64,000 bases of DNA from Lepidostoma basale (GCA_022606425.2 JAHDVF020001034.1:434001-498000); one strand, 5' to 3'. Numbered from the stretch's first letter, positions 42,311 to 52,754 are shown. Notes: generated by a model from the letters alone, not told the origin. Numbers and translations are program-made.

Positions 42311-42908
42311 TGTCATTTTTAATAATATAACAAAAAAAATAATGTTGTTATTTGAAATTTCAATTTCACAATTCATTTAATAATCAAGTGCAGCAGCTCG
42401 TACTTTTCTCTTCTAAGTGTATTTAAAGTTAGATAAAACATGTTCTTATATTAACAGATTTTTAAAACGCTCTTAACCATTATCACTTCGTTTCGTTTCA
42501 CATTCTTAACAAAACACAGTTGAATCAATTAACAATGAACCGATCCATTAATCGTAAGATTGCCGGTCGTCGGTTAAAAATGTTCAAATACAAATCAATT
42601 CTAATAAAACAACAAAAGTACATTAATCGCAGATAAAATGTGAATATGTTAGAATGTTGGACATTGGAAACATCACTTTTGTACAGTTATTAACATCTCA
42701 TTAGCATGAATCCACAATAAGAGAACTTAGTCACCTCCGCTGGATGTTGGTTTATGGCCATTTCTGATAATAGAGTAGATAAATAATGCAGTAAATAAAT
42801 GACAAAATGCCGGAAAGTACGGTTACAAACGAATTTCTTGAATTCATGAGGTAACATTATGCGCGACAGGAAATTTACTATCAACATCACACGAAAAATT
42901 AATATGTT
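42311..42908. other. No gene recognised
   Basis: AT-rich spacer. No coding or repeat signature. Confidence 0.45.
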
Positions 42909-42953
42909 AACTAACTAACTAACCATCACGCCGTCTCCCCAAAGGGGTATACT
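42909..42953 (-). mobile_element. RTE-A 3' end, left of SINE-T
   Basis: TTAACTAACTAACTAACC tail and CATCACGCCGTCTCCCC. The copy is broken at GGGGTA and resumes at 43214. Confidence 0.85.
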
Positions 42954-43213
42954 AATATTATTATTATTATTATTATTATTCTTTTTTTATGTATACAACA
43001 GGTCGTTTGAACCCAATTACTGTATACAATTTATTTTAGCTATTATATTGATTCTCGTGACATGTGGTAGGTAGCCAATCTATCGCCATTTTATTGTCAC
43101 GGGAATTCTACACCAGACCAAAGACAGTGTGACAATCACACTGCCATCGCCGGGAATCGAACCCGGGACCTTCGAAATGGAAGTCAGAGCTCTTACCATT
43201 CTGCCACGAAGGT
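42954..43213 (-). mobile_element. SINE-T copy within RTE-A
   Basis: An (ATT)n tail at left, the ACAACAGGTCGTTTGAACCC end block, GTGTGACAATCACACTGCC, the B-box complement GGGAATCGAACCCGGGACC and an A-box region ending CTGCCACGAAGGT. Full length. Confidence 0.9.
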
Positions 43214-43302
43214 ACGGAATACAGAATACAGAAATAATGGACCGCCACACTATTATTTCCTGACATATTTCCTACTTCTTTCGCTTCCTCAACATTCATA
43301 CA
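43214..43302 (-). mobile_element. RTE-A fragment, right of SINE-T
   Basis: CAGAAATAATGGACCGCCAC, ATTTCCTGACATATTTCC and TTCCTCAACATTCATACA continue RTE-A to about 43302, where a (CTT)n run starts. Confidence 0.82.
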
Positions 43303-43445
43303 ATAATACTTCTTCTCTTCTTCTTCTTCTTCTTCTTATTGTAGATCTTGCGATCTGTTTATGCAGGATATCAACTTTCTTCCTGTGATGAAGACGACCA
43401 CCCTCATCTCCATCTTTCTCCATCTCATCTCTCTCTCTCAATAAT
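43303..43445 (-). mobile_element. LINE 3' end with (CTT)n tail, RTE-B-like
   Basis: A (CTT)n tail at left followed by ATTGTAGATCTTGCGATCTG, analogous to the CAGATCTATTAAAAGAAG end of RTE-B, then GACGACCACCCTCATCTCC. Probably a minus-strand RTE-B-type terminus. Confidence 0.55.
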
Positions 43446-43593
43446 ACATGAAGTTTTAATTTTTATTAATTTATTTTTATAGATATCATATGTCCTTGTA
43501 TAAAAATCGTGTCGTAAGCGCAATAAAATATTTAAACTGTTATGTTTTTGACATATTGAAATTAATTAATTGATAACAATTCAGTATGTATTA

Positions 43594-43830
43594 TAAACAT
43601 ATGGGTAGAATGAATGAAGAGAGAATGGTAAAAAATATATATGTTTACGATGTTAATGGGAGAAAGACCGAGGAAAACGTGGCACGATCAAATAAATCAA
43701 ATATTGAATATTGGCCACATGAGAAGTCGGATAAATCGACGTGCATACATGACACGATGTATGAATGTTGAATAAGCGAGATAAGAATGTCAGAAAAGAA
43801 AAGTGTGGTAGTTAATCCTTTCGGGGATTA
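43594..43830 (+). mobile_element. RTE-A 3' fragment
   Basis: HMGRMNEERMVKNIYVYDVN, then AAAGACCGAGGAAAACGTGG, ATCGACGTGCATACATG and GAATGTTGAATAAGCGAG. It ends near CCTTTCGGGGATTAC. Confidence 0.85.
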
Positions 43831-43837
43831 CATAAAC

Positions 43838-43968
43838 CAACTAATCATCATGCGGTAACTCTGAAGTGGTAGGCAGAAAGAATGCACTGCCTCACATTTA
43901 TATATTTTGACTTCTCTCGCTTTCTCGACTTCGTACATCCTTTCGTATACGCACGTCCATTTATGTCA
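43838..43968 (-). mobile_element. RTE-A 3' fragment, tail-to-tail
   Basis: CATAAACCAACTAATCATCA, GTGGTAGGCAGAAAGAATG and CGTACATCCTTTCG. It faces the preceding copy 3' end to 3' end. Confidence 0.78.
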
Positions 43969-44029
43969 TATATAATTTTAATTGAAAAACTCTGATTTCT
44001 TATTTTTGTGTTATCATTTTTAATAAACG

Positions 44030-44312
44030 TTTTTAATTTATATAAAAATAAATTATTGTTAAAATTTAAAACACTGTGATAATATCACAATTTATTTTTA
44101 TTCACTGAGAGTGACGCGACAGTTGTTTCGCCAACCAATGTGTAGCATCATCAGGTGTTACAATAAACTTTATTGTAACATTGTAACAAGTTTATAAAAT
44201 GAAACAGCTGTCGCGACACTCTCTCTGAATAAAAGTAATTTAAATTTTAACAGTAATAATGTTATAAGATGTCATAGTGTTTCGGCCAAAACAATGGGCT
44301 ATTTATAAAATG
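44030..44312. repeat. FB-B foldback element, complete
   Basis: ATATCACAATTTATTTTTAT, GACGCGACAGTTGTTTCGCC and CATCATCAGGTGTTACAAT, with inverted AAACAGCTGTCGCGACACTC and outer GTCATAGTGTTTCGGCCAAA. Confidence 0.82.
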
Positions 44313-44329
44313 TATGCCTGTTATATCCA

Positions 44330-44515
44330 GGACAATGTGTTCACTGCTTAACCATCAGGGTAATAGCAGGCAGGGAGAGGGCGTTTAGCGTATCTTCGGC
44401 GGCACAAATCCAAGTCCCACCAACTAAGGAAAGGTTATCCTATAAAAACCCTGAAGAAGGCAACGGAAAACCCATCCTAAAACATTTCCCAGGAAACCAC
44501 TGTAACGATAAAATA
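44330..44515. other. Unclassified GC-richer block
   Basis: GCAGGCAGGGAGAGGGCGTT, CTAAGGAAAGGTTATCCTAT and GAAGAAGGCAACGGAAAACC. It resembles a retroelement UTR in composition but was not identified. It immediately precedes the L2/CR1-like ORF relic. Confidence 0.35.
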
Positions 44516-45085
44516 TTCACCACAGTGATCGCCAACATTGGGGTACGTAACACAACAATACATGAAGAAGATTATAAATTCTTCTTTCATATCACATATC
44601 GACTTCTGCAACTCACTACATGCGGGTCAACCCAAGAAGCAACTTGATAGACTGCAATCCATATTGAATACTGCAGCACGATTAATTTTTGGTGCATCAA
44701 AATTCACACATGTCATCTTCATAAGTTCCTAAGGTTACCTGAGCGAATCGAGTATAAACTACGTCTACTTGTTCACAAAGCCTTACATAGACAGGCACCC
44801 CACTACCTCACAGACCTTTGAAAGTTAATCAATCTGAACTTTTGGCAGTCAACTCTACGATTTTCAAAGGAAGGAGCAACACACAAACTTCTTGTCCCAC
44901 GGCGCCAAGGAGCTTCGAATTCGGCGTCGTGGAATAGGTTGCTCTACGATGCAACGAATGAGAATTTCAGAAGCTCTCTTAAAACTTTTCTTTTTAGATA
45001 AGCTTTCCGGACGAAGAGCGCCCTTGACGTGAATCTCTCACAAAAATGGTGCTATAAAAATCATCATTATCATCTTCATTAAGAT
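44516..45085 (+). mobile_element. L2/CR1-like LINE, C-terminal ORF relic
   Basis: Over shifting frames: SHIDFCNSLHAGQPKKQLDR, LQSILNTAARLIFGASK, then LPERIEYKLRLLVHKALHRQ, APHYLTDL, STLRFSKEGATHKLLVPRR, WNRLLYDATNENFRSSLKTF and a stop. The IDYCNSLL..LPxxxLxRLQ, YKLxxLVYKAL..APxYLxDL and FRSxLKTxLF series is the well-established C-terminal signature of the L2/CR1 group. The 3' UTR (AGCGCCCTTGACGTGAATC, AAAATGGTGCTATAAAAATC) ends in an (ATC/ATT)n tail. At least two frame changes and a stop make it dead. The catalytic core is missing. Confidence 0.88.
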
Positions 45086-45154
45086 ATCTCGCTGAACTGG
45101 CAAAATAAAAAATTTAAATACGAGTATAATATCACGAAAATAATATGGGGTTCT

Positions 45155-45620
45155 CCTAGGGACCCTTATGTATTGAAGCGAAGCACGGAACTGGCAAAAG
45201 AAGGATGAAAGTAGAATAAATGCAGAAGAAATGAGATCGCTTAGACGAATGTGTGATACTCTGTGTATGATAGAATGTCAAATGAAAATATAAGAAGTGA
45301 ATGCAGTGCGAACGATGGTGTTATGAACAAAATAATGAAAGGATCATAAAGATGGTTTGGACACATGAAAAGAATGAATGAAGAATGAATGGTAAAAAAA
45401 TGATATATTAACGATGTAAATGTAACCAGAAATAGAGGAAGATCGAGGAAAACGTGGCACGTTCAAATAAATCAAATATTGAATGTCGGCCATGTGAGGA
45501 GTCAGAGAAATCGACGCGCGTGAGAAATATGTCAGGAAAGAAAAGTGTGGCAGTCCATTCTTTCTGCCTACCCCTTCGAGGAGACGGCGTGATGGTTAGT
45601 TAGTTAGTTAGTTAGTTAGT
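45155..45620 (+). mobile_element. RTE-A (subfamily a), 3' half
   Basis: GGGACCCTTATGTATTGAAG, GCACGGAACTGGCAAAAG, CTTAGACGAATGTGTGATAC, AAACGTGGCACGTTC and GGCGTGATGGTTAG with a (GTTA)n tail. A deletion removes the MTRCMNVEEA segment near 45520. Frame disrupted. Confidence 0.9.
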
Positions 45621-45624
45621 ATAA

Positions 45625-46384
45625 TATCATCAAACGGAATATTTAATCACAGTACATCTCACGAATCTCGTATAAACACAAGACTTAAAAATAAATTCAT
45701 ACCTTAACGACTCTAAGTGTCAAAATGTGAATAAACATTCGATTTTATTCCAGCGAGCATTCACTACTCAAATTCGGAATGTGTTAACTGAAAATTCTTA
45801 TATAATTCAAAAATGAAATTACACCCATAGCACCACCATAAACGTCAAATCTTTCGTCGTTAAACGTAGTTTAAAATAGAGATACAAATATAAGCTTAAA
45901 CCAGTTTGATAATATTTTTATTACATGCCAGCTAATGTCGGGAATGTAAATATTCCACAAGTTCCTGCGTAGATCAAAACGATGTTATTAAAAAAAGGTG
46001 TAAATGTAAAAGATGTCTATATTACTCTCAAATTGCTGCGCGGATAGATGAGTTTTGTACTTTGCTTGATTTACGACGGATATTAGTAATATTTAACACG
46101 TATTGTGAAAGGAATATGACAGAGTACAGTTAAAGTCATATTCATAAATTTAAAACTAACACGATCATTTAAATTCAAATGTAAATGAAGGAGAATGATT
46201 TGTTTAATATGATTTCTAATCAAAATAGGTAGTAGGTTGGTGCAACTCACCTATACGCGTATCTACATATTCGTGCAGTTAATCAAACCCACCTCATAAC
46301 AGTTACAAGGGACTCCATATTGATGTTGTTTTCTATTGAAATTTCAGAGTTAGTAACGCGAACATACGTAATCTTTTACTGTTC
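45625..46384. other. No gene recognised
   Basis: Spacer without a coding or repeat assignment. Confidence 0.45.
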
Positions 46385-46503
46385 GGAAAACGAGATATGA
46401 TAGAATACCGAACGACGAAATATGGAAGATATGCAAGCAGATGATTGCATCATTAGTAAAATTATAAAATGATCCGTAAGACGGTTTGGGCATATGTAAC
46501 GAA
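46385..46503 (+). mobile_element. RTE-A (subfamily c), left segment
   Basis: GATATGATAGAATACCGAAC, GACGAAATATGG and AAAATTATAAAATGATCCG, up to the FGHM region GACGGTTTGGGCATATG. It is split by an RTE-B insertion with a 24-bp target duplication. Confidence 0.85.
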
Positions 46504-46644
46504 GAAATAAAGGATAGCTGGGAGTCAACTCCCCAAGAGAGGCCCACAGCAACATACCAAAGGTCTGAAAGGAGAAGAAAAAGATACAGAAAAATAAGTG
46601 AAACAGTATTACAAATTCTCCTTCCAAATAAATATAATTTTAGT
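46504..46644 (+). mobile_element. RTE-B 3' fragment, inserted in RTE-A
   Basis: GATAGCTGGGAGTCAACTCC, GAGGCCCACAGCAACATAC and TTCTCCTTCCAAATAAATAT match the end of the 48.7-kb RTE-B copy. It is flanked by a 24-bp direct repeat (46480-46503 and 46645-46668, one mismatch) of RTE-A sequence. Confidence 0.88.
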
Positions 46645-46935
46645 GACGGTCTGGGCATATGTAACGAATGGTCGAGAGAAGAATGATTCAAAGGTTGTAT
46701 TCAAGCAGTGTGGTGAAAATAGAAGCTGTGTAAGACCAAAGTAAGCATGGCATGACAAATTAATCAAATACTGAAAGGCGGCCACATTCGAAGTCGGAAT
46801 AATCGACAAGCATACATGTTACAATGTATGAATATAGAAGAATCTCGAGAGATACGTCAGGACAGAACAGTTTGGGGGTCCGTCCTTTCTTCTTACCCCT
46901 CCGGGGAAACGGCATGATGGTTAATTAGTTAATTT
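46645..46935 (+). mobile_element. RTE-A (subfamily c), right segment
   Basis: TCTGGGCATATGTAACGAAT, TTCAAGCAGTGTGGTG, CTGAAAGGCGGCCACATTC and AATCTCGAGAGATACG. It ends GGCATGATGGTTAATTAGTT. Confidence 0.87.
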
Positions 46936-46944
46936 TATATCAAA

Positions 46945-47370
46945 ACTAGTTTTAAGACGTATGTGTGGTAGAATGATATACGACAGAATCTTAAATGCTA
47001 TATAAGAAAGATATAAGAAAGAAATGTAGAGCGGAAGAAGGTATTATGAACAAAATAATGAAAGGATCGCTGCGTTGGTTCGGGCATATGGAACGCATGG
47101 ATGAAGAAATAATGGTTACGAAAGTATACGTTAATGATGTTAATGGATAACGGAGTTGAGGCAGACCGAGGAAAACATGGCATGACCAAATTAATAAAAT
47201 TTTAAAGGTTGGTCATGTTAGAAGTCGGAAGAATCGACGTGCGTGTATGACTCGTTGTATGAATTTGGAGGAAGCTAGAGAGGTTTGTCAGGATAGAGTA
47301 GTGTGACGGTCCATTCTCTCTGCCTATCCCTACGGGGAAACGGCATGATGGTTTGTTGTTGTTGTTGGAT
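46945..47370 (+). mobile_element. RTE-A (subfamily b), 3' half
   Basis: CGTATGTGTGGTAGAATG, a short duplicated ATATAAGAAAG motif, [48 protein letters not shown] and KVGHVRSRRIDVRV-like coding. The end GGCATGATGGTTTG is followed by a (TTG)n tail at 47350-47368. Confidence 0.9.
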
Positions 47371-47764
47371 TTTAAAAAACAGTGCTCAATTCATAAAAAA
47401 ATCGTCATAAAAATGGATTGCGTTCTTTCCATGTGTGTTCGCACATCGTTTATCCGATTGAGTTGAAACATTGCATACTAGTTGGAAATATTGACGTTTC
47501 AACTTGGAGCTGATAAAGTATTGAAAAATAAATAAAAGGGGCATTGCAATGTGTGCAGAGCATAAACTAGTATATCATTACATTATCAATATTCATATCA
47601 ATGGCAAGCCCTTACCTTTTCTATTTCTCTTGTCATTGTGATGTAAGGTTTGGCCGACATTCTGTTGTTTTCAGGATCGCCTAGTGTTATATTTTCAGTA
47701 ACACCACACTTGGAAGCACCTTCCTTGTCCCTCTGAAAGATTTGAATAAATATATAAATTAAAA
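47371..47764. other. No gene recognised
   Basis: AT-rich spacer with no recognised feature. Confidence 0.4.
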
Positions 47765-47940
47765 CAAGCACTGTGCATATTAATTATGAAATCGAATTTT
47801 ATTCAACGTAACTAGTTTCGCTTGTAGGCAAGTTTCATCAGGGGAGTTTTTATATTGCCCTGATAAAGTTTGGGTAGAAGCAAAACTACTTGGCGTCAAA
47901 TATGCTCGTATTTACAATTCCGTGGTTTATAAACAAAACA
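47765..47940. repeat. FB-E foldback element, diverged
   Basis: GTAACTAGTTTCGCTTGTAG, CAAGTTTCATCAGGGGAG, TTGCCCTGATAAAGTTTGGG and ACAATTCCGTGGTTTATAAA. Arms have drifted, but the core order is kept. Confidence 0.72.
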
Positions 47941-48709
47941 TTTCTATCACTACATGTTGTGGATTCACATTTGAATAACTTTTTGAAATCCTTGTATCTT
48001 CACAACCCTTTTTTGCACTTTTTAATTTTAATTGTTAAAATTTCTACTATGAGGAAGGGCGTCAGCGTCACGAAAAATGTTTGTGCCAAGTGCAAAAAGT
48101 CTTGTGGAAATATAATACAACTTTTTTAAATGGTCTTTAAATATCCAAAATACTCTTTATGATTTAACGTTTAGAATTTCACATTTCTATCAGATTTATA
48201 TTTTAAATTACAGTATGATCTATGGCGTTATAAAAATGTGTTAGGACGTCATTATCTTCATAATGCCCTAAATAGGCCAAACGTATCAGCCGATATTTTA
48301 AATTTGAGTATCATAAAAAACACATCACTATTTATAATATATTTTAATATTTCATAATGTTTTTACTTCAAGTTTTTTTATATGGAGTTTACGTCAATGT
48401 TCAGGCACACAATGAATAACCTATTTCAAATTATTATATTTTACAATATATGATTTATAATATGTACATTTTACAAATTCTCTCCCACATACAAATTATT
48501 TATGTAAGAGATTTCGTCAGGGTTTCTGATATCAACAGACTTGTCTGAAACCAATCACAAAATATTTCATTAATGCAAATTAACATAAAAAAAAATTATC
48601 AAGTCTTTAAAACCTTAAAAATAGTCAAAAAGTAATAGTTACTTCTATACTTCATGGTAAAAGTTAATTGTAAATAGGGAGAATGGAAGTCACTAATAAG
48701 ATAATAAAT
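47941..48709. other. Spacer with possible FB-A remnant
   Basis: 48225-48305 has GTTAGGACGTCATTATC and AATGCCCTAAATAGGCCAAA, resembling a decayed FB-A core. An 80-codon frame at 47890-48129 includes a CAKCKKSC stretch but no family was recognised. Confidence 0.4.
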
Positions 48710-49127
48710 TAAGGCCTATGCTGACATAGCATTGAGACACAGAGCGGATACCACAAGAACGAAGGCTAAAGTGCGGGTGACAGAGATACGGACGATGAGG
48801 ACTATAGCAGGAAAGACTCTTCGAGATAGGGTAAGGAACACGGCTATCCGCGAAATATGCATGGTGGGAGATATCGTAAGATGGGCAGACCACGCAGAAG
48901 ATACTGGAATGCGTACGTGCAGAAGACTAATCCTTTCAGAATCCCTCACGTTGTGGCGCATCAGATTCCTGTTAGCAACCGTCCCCCCGGAAGATTGCCA
49001 AAGAGATAAAAGATAGCTGGGAGTCAACTCCCCAAGAAAGACCCACAGCAACATACCAATAGTCTAAAAGTAGAAATGAACAAAAGTAAGGGAAACAGTA
49101 TTATAAATTCTCCTTCCAAATAAACAT
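48710..49127 (+). mobile_element. RTE-B LINE C-terminal fragment
   Basis: Coding relic ALRHRADTTRTKAKVRVTEI, RTMRTIAGKTLRDRVRNTAI, REICMVGDIVRWADHAEDTG, then a frame change to RRLILSESLTLWRIRFL and PPEDCQRDKR. It ends GATAGCTGGGAGTCAACTCC and TTCTCCTTCCAAATAAAC. The RADTxRTK..LRTIAGKTLRDRVRN order is the RTE-B signature. Confidence 0.87.
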
Positions 49128-49131
49128 ATTT

Positions 49132-49255
49132 TAAGTGTCAGCGGGTTAAAAACAGTCAGGACCAAACAAGTATTGAGGAACTCCGAGATGAAGACATTGA
49201 GAATGATAGTAGGCAAGACACTAAAAGATCGCGCGAAGAACACTAGAATAAGATA
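49132..49255 (+). mobile_element. RTE-B second copy, left segment
   Basis: LKTVRTKQVLRNSEMKTLRM, IVGKTLKDRAKNTRIR, cut at 49255 by a minus-strand J2. It resumes at about 49500. Confidence 0.83.
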
Positions 49256-49500
49256 GATTTATTTTTTTCATTTCATTTCATTTATATTAATAAAAATCAC
49301 AAACATTACAGACATATAATTCCAGATCGTTTGCATCCCTGAGGCAACTCACACTATCACGAAATATGTCGACCTCTTATCGATATTCCTCCTTCTCTCC
49401 AATGATTGGTACCATCCAGCATACCTTGCAAGAATTCAGTCGGAAAGAGCCATGGGTAATAACCGCGCTCCCTGGGGTAAAGAAAGCTGATATGAGGCTG
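49256..49500 (-). mobile_element. LINE J2 (subfamily b), internally deleted
   Basis: A (TTTCA)n tail at left, 3' UTR (CACAAACATTACAGACATA, TCCAGATCGTTTGCATC), then complements of GCLRD and EVDIFRDSV. A deletion follows to the TPSLSNDWYH-like region, then LQGMLDGT and RERGYYPWLFPTEF. Compared with 59.5 kb, two internal segments are missing. Confidence 0.85.
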
Positions 49501-49705
49501 GGAATATAATAAAATAGATCAGACAGCGAGGGAGAGACTAGTACGGTTGTGTCCAAAGAATGGACACCACCAGAATCCCCTATATTGCACTACATAATCA
49601 GTCTCACAGGACTCGTCCTCGTGGAAGACCTCTTAAAGATGGAAAGACAGCTGGGAAGCCGCCTTACAGGAAGAACCAGCAGAAACAACCCTCTGGAAAA
49701 TCAGA
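49501..49705 (+). mobile_element. RTE-B second copy, right segment
   Basis: Resumes after J2 with GAGAGACTAGTACGGTTG, GAATGGACACCACCAGAATC, GACTCGTCCTCGTGGAAGAC, AGATGGAAAGACAGCTGG and GAAAATCAGAGCGATG-like sequence. Confidence 0.75.
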
Positions 49706-50150
49706 GCGATGTAACATAATCACTATAAAAATAATCATAGACGAATTTACTATTTTTTTTTTTAATAAATGCTTGTTTTCAGAACCGAAATATTTTAAAT
49801 TAAAAAACCCAGCAATTAATATAGCGACGTAACTTAAGAATCTATGTGCCCCACGTGTATTTTGTATGCCCTGATGACGTGTGTCGTAAACTATCACAAT
49901 ATCCAAACTTATTTATGGGTTTTGCTAAATTTACAGATGAAACTAGTTGTTATAAACCGCGTCTTTCAGATGAGTCACAATTACCGCGGCCATATTAAAT
50001 GAAAGATTAATAACTCCGCTGAATAGATTTTTTCTATGACTTTGTAGATATTTAATTATACATTGGCAGATGATATATCTACACCTCAGAGGTGAACGTG
50101 ATTAACTTCATTAAAAGTCTAATCTATAACATGAAAAAACTTTTTTTTCA
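49706..50150. other. No gene recognised
   Basis: AT-rich spacer. No recognised feature. Confidence 0.4.
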
Positions 50151-50154
50151 TATC

Positions 50155-50336
50155 ATCATAATGTTAATTAAAAAAGGATCCCTGAGATGGTTTGAACATA
50201 GAGAACGAAAGGATGAGAATAGAATGGTTAAAAAGTTGTACACAATCAGCGTGAGTGGAAAAATATGCCAAGGACGACCGAGGAAAACATGGCATGACCA
50301 AATTACTCAACTACTAAAAGGCGGCCACATTCATCA
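50155..50336 (+). mobile_element. RTE-A (subfamily c) fragment
   Basis: KKGSLRWFEHRERKDENRMV, KKLYTISVSGKICQGRPRKT, WHDQITQLLKGGHIH in one open frame. It stops at CGGCCACATTCATC, where an RTE-F antisense tail begins. Confidence 0.88.
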
Positions 50337-50405
50337 TCATCATCAGCCGTCTGTCATCCACTGCTGAATGTAGGCCTCTCCCAAAGCCCGCCACCGCCCC
50401 CTATC
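50337..50405 (-). mobile_element. RTE-F 3' end, antisense
   Basis: An (ATC)n tail at left, then GTCATCCACTGCTGAATGTA, GGCCTCTCCCAAAGC and CGCCACCGCC. On the minus strand this reads ALGEAYIQQWMTDG with a stop, a recognised RTE-clade ORF end followed by a (GAT)n tail. Confidence 0.85.
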
Positions 50406-50510
50406 CATTGCCGCTGGAAAGACAGCTAGGAATCTACCTCACAGGAAGAGCAAAACTCTGAACAAACCACATAGGTCTACAACAAGGAAAAAGAAGAAGA
50501 AGAATTTTAA
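50406..50510 (+). mobile_element. RTE-B 3' end
   Basis: TGGAAAGACAGCTAGGAATC, CTCACAGGAAGAGC and AAACCACATAGGTCTACAAC, then a GAA-rich tail (AAAAAGAAGAAGAAGAAT). Confidence 0.7.
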
Positions 50511-50529
50511 TAAAATGTATTAATATCAA

Positions 50530-50895
50530 TATTAAGGATTAATTGTATCTCAATAAAGACGAAGATGTAAATTATTTGAAAACAGAATATGGTAATCGAG
50601 GCGTTTACAGGACTTATGGCCTGTCATTGGTTGGGTTAAGCGATCACTTTATGTTTAACAACATTCATTATTCCGCCCTTCTTACGACACCACGTCTGAC
50701 AAATTTTTGGAACTTGTATATATGTTAATATTTTTTTAATAACTTCACTGTTGGTAGGGACATCTACACTAGCGCCATCTATTAAGATAATCTTCGTCTG
50801 TATTGAGATACAATTAATCCTTAAAAAATGATTAACCCGCAATGGGTAAAATCCAGTATTTGTCTACAAGTATTTGTATACAAAAAAACAAAAAA
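50530..50895. repeat. FB-C element 1 of cluster
   Basis: ATTGTATCTCAATAAAGACG, GGCCTGTCATTGGTTGGGTT, CTTCTTACGACACCACGTC, CTAGCGCCATCTATTAAG, then CCCGCAATGGGTAAAATCC and GTCTACAAGTATTTGTATAC. Confidence 0.85.
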
Positions 50896-50903
50896 TATAT
50901 ATG

Positions 50904-51272
50904 AACATTTTGAATGTTTACAAATTCTTGTAGACAAATACTGGATTTTACCCATTGCGGATAATTTTTTTTTATAAGGATTAATTGTATCTCTAATAGA
51001 GAGACGAAGATGTAAATTGTTTTTCTGGGAACAGAATGTGGTGGTCGAGGCGCTTACAGGACTTATGACCTGTCATTGGTTGGGTTGAGCGATCGCTTTA
51101 TGTTTAACAAAATTCCCCATTCCGCCCTTCTTATGACCACCTGTTCCCAGAAAAACAATTTACATCTTCGTCTCTATTGAGATACAATTAATCCTTATAA
51201 AAAAAAAAATTATCCGCAATGGGTAAAATCCAGTATTTGTCTACAAGAATTTGTAAACATTCAAAATGTTGT
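50904..51272. repeat. FB-C perfect foldback, ~130-bp arms
   Basis: Left arm from AACATTTTGAATGTTTACAA through GACAAATACTGGATTTTACC, ATTGTATCTC and TTGTTTTTCTGGGAACAG at about 51044. The right arm (51140-51272) is its near-exact complement, starting CTGTTCCCAGAAAAACAAT. The ~95-bp centre holds GTGGTGGTCGAGGCGCTTAC, GACCTGTCATTGGTTGGG and CCGCCCTTCTTATGACCACC. The high arm identity implies recent activity or gene conversion. Confidence 0.92.
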
Positions 51273-51397
51273 ATAAAATAACTGGTCTAAGTAGGCATAA
51301 AAATTGGAGAGACATCTCCAGGCGTAATCTAGTACTATATGATTTGCAGGGACTTTCACAGTGCATTAATAAAGATTTTCTGCTTAATGCTTCCCAA

Positions 51398-51662
51398 TCT
51401 TAATAGATGACGCTAGTGTAGAGTGAACTAAAATATGTAAAGATAAGCGCGGGATTCTAGCATATATACAAGTTCCGAAAATTTGTCAGATGTGGTGGTC
51501 ATAAGAAGGGCGGAATGGCGAATGTTGTTAAACATAAAGCGATCGCTCAACCCAACCAATGACAGGTCATAAGTCCTGTAAGCGCCTCGGCCACCATATT
51601 CTGTTCCCAGTAAAACAAATTACTTCTTCGTCTCTATTGAGATACAATTAATCATTATAAAA
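51398..51662. repeat. FB-C element 3 of cluster
   Basis: TAGATGACGCTAGTGTAGAG, ACAAGTTCCGAAAATTTG, GGTGGTCATAAGAAGGGCGG, GCGATCGCTCAACCCAACC and CTATTGAGATACAATTAATC. Confidence 0.85.
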
Positions 51663-52159
51663 AAATATCAATATTAGCACTAACGCACTTTTCCCTCGAT
51701 GTCACTTGTGCTTCGTTGTTTAATCTCTAGCCTAGAGGTATTCCGTACCCCGTTATAATCGGAGAAGTTTATCGCGCTTCTACGTGCGCCAATCGGTCTG
51801 ATATTCAATAAATATGATTGATTGCGGATCAATCAATGTTTTAAGTATGAACAGTTTATTGTTGGTTACAGAGCGGGCCGAGCGCTTTTTACTACCAATT
51901 ATCAGAAACCATGCAGGCATTTTTTAACCCGTAATATTATTAACAAGCCTTAATTTCTCGCAATAACAAAATGGTTAAAAGTTTTTGCCTACTATTTTAA
52001 ACGGATTGAAATATTTACTTTTTTAACCCTCCCTTCCCTGTGATGGGTATCTTCTACGCGTTGCTTCTAATAACCATCAATATCTCTATAAATATAATAA
52101 ATACAAGGTTAAGATTTTCGGTATTCCTCCATAATATATTTACGCATTGATTAAAATTT
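51663..52159. other. Non-repeat island, no gene
   Basis: 51680-51900 is of mixed composition with no repeat match or ORF. The remainder is AT-rich. Confidence 0.4.
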
Positions 52160-52398
52160 GACGACCTTCGTGGCAGAGTGGTTACGAGCTCTGACTTCCA
52201 TGCCGAAGGTCCTGGGTTCGATTCCCGGCAATGGCAGTGTGATTGTCACACTGTCTTTGGTCTGGTGTAGAATTCACGTGACAATAAAATGGCGATAGAT
52301 TGGCTACCTATCACATGTCACGAGAATCAATATAATAGCTAAAAATAAATAATTGTATACAGTAATTGGGTCCAAACGACCTGTTGTGTACATAAAAA

Positions 52399-52429
<31 letters not shown>

Positions 52430-52440
52430 TTAATAATAAT
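52160..52440 (+). mobile_element. SINE-T, best-preserved copy
   Basis: Begins GACGACCTTCG with A box TGGCAGAGTGG (52171-52181) and B box GGTTCGATTCC (52215-52225). The spacing is typical of tRNA promoters. Anticodon-region ACTTCCATG suggests a tRNA-Gly(UCC) ancestor. The ~170-bp body (GTGTGATTGTCACACTGTC, GGCTACCTATCACATGTCAC, GGTCCAAACGACCTGTTG) ends in an (AAT)n tail. It is not nested in another recognisable element. Confidence 0.93.
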
Positions 52441-52754
52441 CTAAATTTATCAGGTACATCGGAGGTATTTTGTGATCATCGGAAACAAAAATCGCGGCGC
52501 TGAGTGCGCGACACTATATTCGCACCTCACTCTTGCATACTTCACTGTGGAAGCGCGAGGAGCTCAATGTTCTCACTGCCGCTGGCAGTAGCTCTCGGGC
52601 TTGCAACCAGAGTGAATCTCTGCAGGTCCCGCGAGCGTTGCCAGATGTTTTTTTAAAATGTTTTTAGCAAATAAATCTCAATTATTATATTTTTTGACTT
52701 CAATTATAATTAATTAAGGGGATTAGCTATGAATGTTCTCAATCATGTTCCGTT
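52441..52754. other. GC-richer island, no gene
   Basis: 52490-52650 is clearly GC-richer (GGCGCTGAGTGCGCGACAC, CAGGTCCCGCGAGCGTTGCC). No ORF or known repeat was recognised. It could be an unidentified SINE or unique sequence. Confidence 0.4.

Noticed and set aside
47890..48129. Frame with a CAKCKKSC motif
   Set aside because: Too short and isolated to support a zinc-binding protein. It overlaps an FB-E edge.
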